Source: Acidobacteriota bacterium
GTDB taxonomy: Bacteria > Acidobacteriota > Vicinamibacteria > Vicinamibacterales > CAVVIG01
NCBI GenBank assembly: GCA_023265175.1
Contig: JAHFUI010000021.1
Location: 1 to 42,997, forward strand
Direction of reading: 5' to 3'
Length of the DNA stretch: 42,997 nucleotides
The notes under the pieces: generated by a model
What the model saw: only the letters and a program-made list of their open reading frames with translations
What the model was told of the DNA's origin: nothing
Databases searched by the model: none
Part shown: positions 40,250 through 42,997 of the stretch, piece by piece
Position numbering within the stretch: the stretch's first letter is position 1
How the letters are laid out: each line of letters opens with the position of its first letter
Translations under genes and position numbers: made by a program

Positions 40250-40349
40250 ACCGTATGAAACGTGCGTAGCAGTCAGAATCGCCTCCTGATCGTGCGGACT
40301 TTCGGGTCCGCGCAACTCGGCAGGCCTCAAGAGCGTGAGAAGAAATCGG

Positions 40350-40429
40350 GAACCACAAAGAGCACGAAGATCACAAAGGCTCTTTCTTTACGAGAACTTG
40401 CTTTGTGACCTTTGTGTCCTTCGTGGTTC
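40350..40429. repeat. AAAGGACAC-type repeat, long hairpin copy
   Basis: The arms 40350-40378 and 40401-40429 (29 nt each) pair with about five mismatches around a 22-nt loop; the units read CACAAAG, CACGAAG and TCACAAAG. It lies in the 247-bp gap between the carboxymuconolactone-decarboxylase-like and the amidohydrolase genes and is the best-formed member of the family. Confidence 0.7.
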
Positions 40430-40495
40430 ACTGTTTGCCAGCGGATTAATTCACACACTCTCAAGACCTGCACGACGACTCGCGCAACGGGGCAA

Positions 40496-41143
40496 CTAAC
40501 GAAGCGCCGCCAGCTCGGGCTTCACGCCAGCGGGCAGCGGATAGCGGTCGACGTTCAACAGCGCCGACACGAGCTGGTAGTACCCCATCACGCCAACCAG
40601 ATCGACCACGCCGCGCTCGCCGAAGGCTGTCACCGCCGCCTGGAACGTGGCGTCACTCACATGTTTGGTGTTGAGCAGCTCGTCGCAGAACGTGTAGAGC
40701 GTCGCCTCGTCCGGCTGCATCGACGCCGGCCGTTTTCCAGCGGCAACGGCGTCGACGATCGCCGGGCTCAGCCCCGCCTGCAGCGCGGCCTGCTTGTGCA
40801 CGTACCATTCGTATTGCGCGGTCCAATGGCGCGCCGTGAGGATGATCGCGAGCTCGTTCAGCTTCGGCGGCAGCGACGAGTGGAACCGCACGTGCGCACC
40901 GAGCTGCTGCGCCAGGTCGCCCATCTCCGGGCTTCGCAGCAGCACGTTGAACGGGCCGCCCATCGAGCGCCGCTCGCTCGCGAGGATGTGATCGGTCAGC
41001 GCTTTCTGGGCTGGCGTCATCTGATCATAGGCCAGCGGCTTGAAGCGATCGCCGACCAGCGTGACCGTGGGTGAGCTCGGATTTTGTGCCATCACCGTGA
41101 CCATCAAGCCAATGACGCCGGCGCACATGAGTAAAACACGCAT
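40496..41143 (-). CDS. Secreted carboxymuconolactone decarboxylase-like (AhpD-fold) protein
   Basis: 215 residues with a leader (VLLMCAGVIGLMVTVMAQNP). The core fits the CMD family: LNELAIILTARHWTAQYEWY followed by VHKQAALQAGLSPAIVDAVA. The CxxC of AhpD peroxidases is absent. Instead the Glu/His pattern (YEWYVHK) of the gamma-carboxymuconolactone decarboxylase-like group is seen. Leader-bearing members are frequent in Acidobacteriota, without a proven substrate. GAGGT lies 5 bases before the ATG. The SGNH gene ends 16 bp upstream, so both are probably in one operon. Confidence 0.88.
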   Translation of the reverse strand: MRVLLMCAGVIGLMVTVMAQNPSSPTVTLVGDRFKPLAYDQMTPAQKALTDHILASERRSMGGPFNVLLRSPEMGDLAQQLGAHVRFHSSLPPKLNELAIILTARHWTAQYEWYVHKQAALQAGLSPAIVDAVAAGKRPASMQPDEATLYTFCDELLNTKHVSDATFQAAVTAFGERGVVDLVGVMGYYQLVSALLNVDRYPLPAGVKPELAALR

Positions 41144-41159
41144 CGTTACCTCTTTTCGG

Positions 41160-42593
41160 CTATCTGGACCCGCGGTTGCGCGTCCCGGCCTTGAAGAGGG
41201 CGAGGTCGATGGCGTTCGCCATCGCCTGATAACCCGCGTCGTTCATGTGCAGGTTGTCGCCGGGATTGAACTGTTGCTGGATCTTCGTCGGCGCGGCCGG
41301 GTCGCGCACCGCCGCGTCGAAGTCGACCACGCCGTCGTACGCCTTCGAGGTCCGAATCCATTCGTTGAGCGCTGTTCGTTTGGCCTCGCCCTGGGTCGTC
41401 CAGTACGCGGCCCCCTCGAACGGCGTCAGCGTCGCGCCGTAGATCTTGAGGCCGCGTGCGTGGGCGCGCTCGATGAGCTGTCGGTGGGCCGCGATGAGAT
41501 CCGCGGCGCTCGGCAACGCGGTGTCACGCGCGAGCCCGATGTCATTGATGCTTTCGAGCACGATCACATGCGTCACGCCGGTCTGGACCAGCACGTCGCG
41601 ATCGAAACGCGCCAGCGCGCTCACGCCCGCGCCATCGCCCAGCACGCGGTTGCCGGCGATGCCCTCATTGAGGACGCCTATCTTGATGTTCTGCGCCGCC
41701 AGCCGCTTGGCCAGGAGGTCGGGCCAGCGGTTGTTCGTGTTGGCGGTCGAACGGGTGCCGTCCGTGATCGAATCGCCAAAGGCGACGATGGCGCCGACCT
41801 GCTCGGCGGCAGCGACCTCCACGCGCGCCAGGAAGAACCACGCCTGCGTCATGGTCATGACTGGAAAATCGGCGGCGCCGGTGTGATCGCCGGTCGTCGA
41901 CACGTAGCTGGTCTGCAGCGCGCCGGCGTGCGTCGTCACTGGAGATACCGGAGACGCCGCCGCCGCATTGGCGGCCGGAGCGGGTGGTGCCGCTGTATCG
42001 CCTGGCAAATAGAGGTCGATCGCGAGATCCCCAAAGGAGGGGACCGTCAGGCTCACTGGATCGCTGACGATCACCGCGCCGGCGGGAATCGTCGTCGATG
42101 GACGGCCGCCGAAAGTCAGCGCCCGGTCGGATTTCGGCGCGATGGCCGCGTCCATCTGTCGGAGCGCGACGTGCGCGGCGCCGACGGCAAGCGGCGCCGT
42201 GCCGAATGCGTTGCTCAATACGACGCGCACGCGCTCGCCGCCAATGCTCGTGTGGACGATCTGGCGGAGCGTCTGATTATTGAAGTTCAGCGGAGGAGCC
42301 CCACCACGGCCGCCCTGTCCGCGCCCGCCGCCTTGCGCCGGCTGCCCGGTAGGCGTCGTCGTCGCTTCTGGCGGCGCGGCTGCCGCCGGTGGTGGCGCCT
42401 GGGCCTGCGATGGCGGCCCGAAGCCCTGCGGCGGCGCACCCTGCGGGCCTTGCGCGCGCGCGACGACAGCCGTGGCCCACGTCCCGACCCAGTGGTCTCC
42501 GCCGTTCTGGGCCAGCGCAGGCGACCCGATCAGGAACAAGGAAGCGGCAAGCGCGGCGCCAGCCGCGACCGTCGAGAAAAAGCGAGCCTTCAT
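41160..42593 (-). CDS. Secreted SGNH/GDSL hydrolase with Pro/Gln/Gly-rich linker
   Basis: 477 residues from ATG 42593 (AAGGAG 9 bases upstream). The frame is open to 42842, but there it covers a repeat and part of the palindrome. A leader (VAAGAALAASLFLIGSPALA) is followed by HWVGTWATAVV and a linker of about 55 residues rich in Pro, Gln and Gly (PPQGFGPPSQAQAPPP, GGGRGQGGRGG). The hydrolase signature is complete: Ser275 in AFGDSITDG, Gly/Asn in NEGIAGNRVL, Asn in VIVLESINDIG, Asp446 and His449 in DNLHMNDAGY. The family deacylates carbohydrates or lipids; an extracellular esterase role is likely. Confidence 0.9.
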   Translation of the reverse strand: MKARFFSTVAAGAALAASLFLIGSPALAQNGGDHWVGTWATAVVARAQGPQGAPPQGFGPPSQAQAPPPAAAAPPEATTTPTGQPAQGGGRGQGGRGGAPPLNFNNQTLRQIVHTSIGGERVRVVLSNAFGTAPLAVGAAHVALRQMDAAIAPKSDRALTFGGRPSTTIPAGAVIVSDPVSLTVPSFGDLAIDLYLPGDTAAPPAPAANAAAASPVSPVTTHAGALQTSYVSTTGDHTGAADFPVMTMTQAWFFLARVEVAAAEQVGAIVAFGDSITDGTRSTANTNNRWPDLLAKRLAAQNIKIGVLNEGIAGNRVLGDGAGVSALARFDRDVLVQTGVTHVIVLESINDIGLARDTALPSAADLIAAHRQLIERAHARGLKIYGATLTPFEGAAYWTTQGEAKRTALNEWIRTSKAYDGVVDFDAAVRDPAAPTKIQQQFNPGDNLHMNDAGYQAMANAIDLALFKAGTRNRGSR

Positions 42594-42632
42594 AGTCGTC
42601 TGCTCCTTTGCGGAACGCGATTCTATCAAAAC

Positions 42633-42660
42633 GCAAAGGACACAAAGGGTACAAAGGACG
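42633..42660. repeat. AAAGGACAC-type repeat, tandem copy
   Basis: CAAAGGACACAAAGGGTACAAAGGACG contains three AAAGG units 25-60 bp upstream of the SGNH start. It has no complementary arm here, unlike the copy at 40350-40429. Confidence 0.5.
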
Positions 42661-42768
42661 CAACGGATGGGAACGATCGGAAGGACGCCGGGGTGGCGGT
42701 CGACGCTGGTTGCAAGACCCAGCCGCTCGCGGCATGATTGCCGGCGTGCGCGTGCCGTTTGCGTCGCT

Positions 42769-42930
42769 AGCAGCCCGTGGTGAAAGTCTGGCTGCATTCG
42801 ACGGGCGATGCATCCCCGCTGGCTGCGTTGCTCCTCCGTCAAATACGCCCGGTATTCTCGGTCGTCGCGCCTTGCCAGCGGGGCGCCTCGCCCGTCTCGG
42901 TGCGACGCCAGACTTTCACCACGGGCTGCT
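42769..42930. repeat. ~160-nt nested palindromic intergenic element
   Basis: The outer arms 42769-42792 (AGCAGCCCGTGG...) and 42907-42930 are perfect 24-bp inverted copies. The inner arms 42800-42823 and 42874-42896 (GACGGGCGA...CCCCGCTGGC) are inverted copies with few differences. The centre contains AATAC-GCCCG-GTATT. It would fold into a very stable cruciform or RNA hairpin. No transposase is present. The flanks 42661-42768 and 42931-42997 show no recognisable gene. The size and the nested build suggest a dispersed palindromic element similar in concept to REP/BIME or ERIC sequences. Confidence 0.85.
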
Positions 42931-42997
42931 GGGCGCGTGGCGTCGCCCCTGCGGCGCTCTCGCGATCGTGTGCCTCGTGGTCATGCTCATGGGCGGC

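Noticed and set aside
42594-42842. N-terminal extension of the SGNH hydrolase
   Set aside because: The extension covers an AAAGG repeat and part of the palindrome, while ATG 42593 opens a standard signal peptide with a ribosome site.

Overview
The window reads as chromosomal DNA of a GC-rich, Gram-negative soil-type bacterium, most likely an Acidobacteriota of the Vicinamibacteria type. This is inferred from gene content: tandem Oar-like TonB-dependent receptors with N-terminal carboxypeptidase-regulatory domains, FG-GAP/ASPIC secreted proteins, a subtilisin with TIVWGN repeats, IorA/IorB-type molybdo-oxidoreductases and many secreted proteins. There are no rRNA or tRNA genes, no recognisable transposase or integrase, and no CRISPR array.

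Layout. 1-6.2 kb: the end of one TonB-dependent receptor and two complete tandem paralogues. 6.3-9.8 kb (minus): a CusF-like/SCO1 fusion and a parvulin-TPR-FG-GAP-ASPIC fusion. 9.9-12.0 kb: a secreted protein of unknown function, a sparse stretch, and a frameshifted secreted-protein remnant. 12.1-14.8 kb: subtilisin-like protease with WGN repeats, GNAT acetyltransferase, XRE regulator. 15.1-19.95 kb: a tightly packed minor-pilin operon (GspH/FimT, PilV, PilW, very large PilX-like). 19.98-21.1 kb: a patchwork of broken genes (two opposed EVE-domain fragments, the C-terminal part of a secreted protein, a dead RelE/ParE toxin) beside an antitoxin. 21.2-25.3 kb: glgB and a Tat-exported amidase, divergent across a repeat hairpin. 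25.3-27.0 kb: a decayed HicBA pair and two divergent cyclophilins. 27.1-31.1 kb: ankyrin protein, another outer-membrane receptor, FkbM methyltransferase. 31.3-33.9 kb: IorA/IorB-type oxidoreductase. 34.5-35.2 kb: an intact AbrB-VapC toxin-antitoxin pair with a nearby consensus-like promoter. 35.2-35.4 kb: fragments of a GST-like gene and an IorB-like gene. 35.5-42.6 kb (minus): glutathionyl-hydroquinone reductase, TMTC-like membrane TPR protein, amidohydrolase, carboxymuconolactone-decarboxylase-like protein, SGNH esterase. The right end carries a ~160-nt palindromic element.

Three things stand out. (1) Two unrelated toxin-antitoxin modules (Phd/RelE at 20.77-21.11 kb and HicBA at 25.29-25.58 kb) show the same decay pattern: a readable antitoxin next to a toxin with a stop codon within its first eight codons and a missing 3' part. 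(2) The intergenic spaces are filled with several families of hairpin repeats: TGGTTATC octamer hairpins in two copies that fill whole gaps between genes, a CGAAGC stem-loop in two copies whose stems differ by compensatory base changes, AAAGGACAC-type repeats, and a large nested palindrome. (3) Gene fragments of unrelated families abut each other with no mobile element in sight, which suggests repeated illegitimate recombination.

The gene set as a whole (receptors, secreted protease, amidase, esterase, amidohydrolase, branching enzyme, minor pilins) suggests a heterotroph that binds and degrades polymers at its surface. No single new pathway is proved by the sequence.
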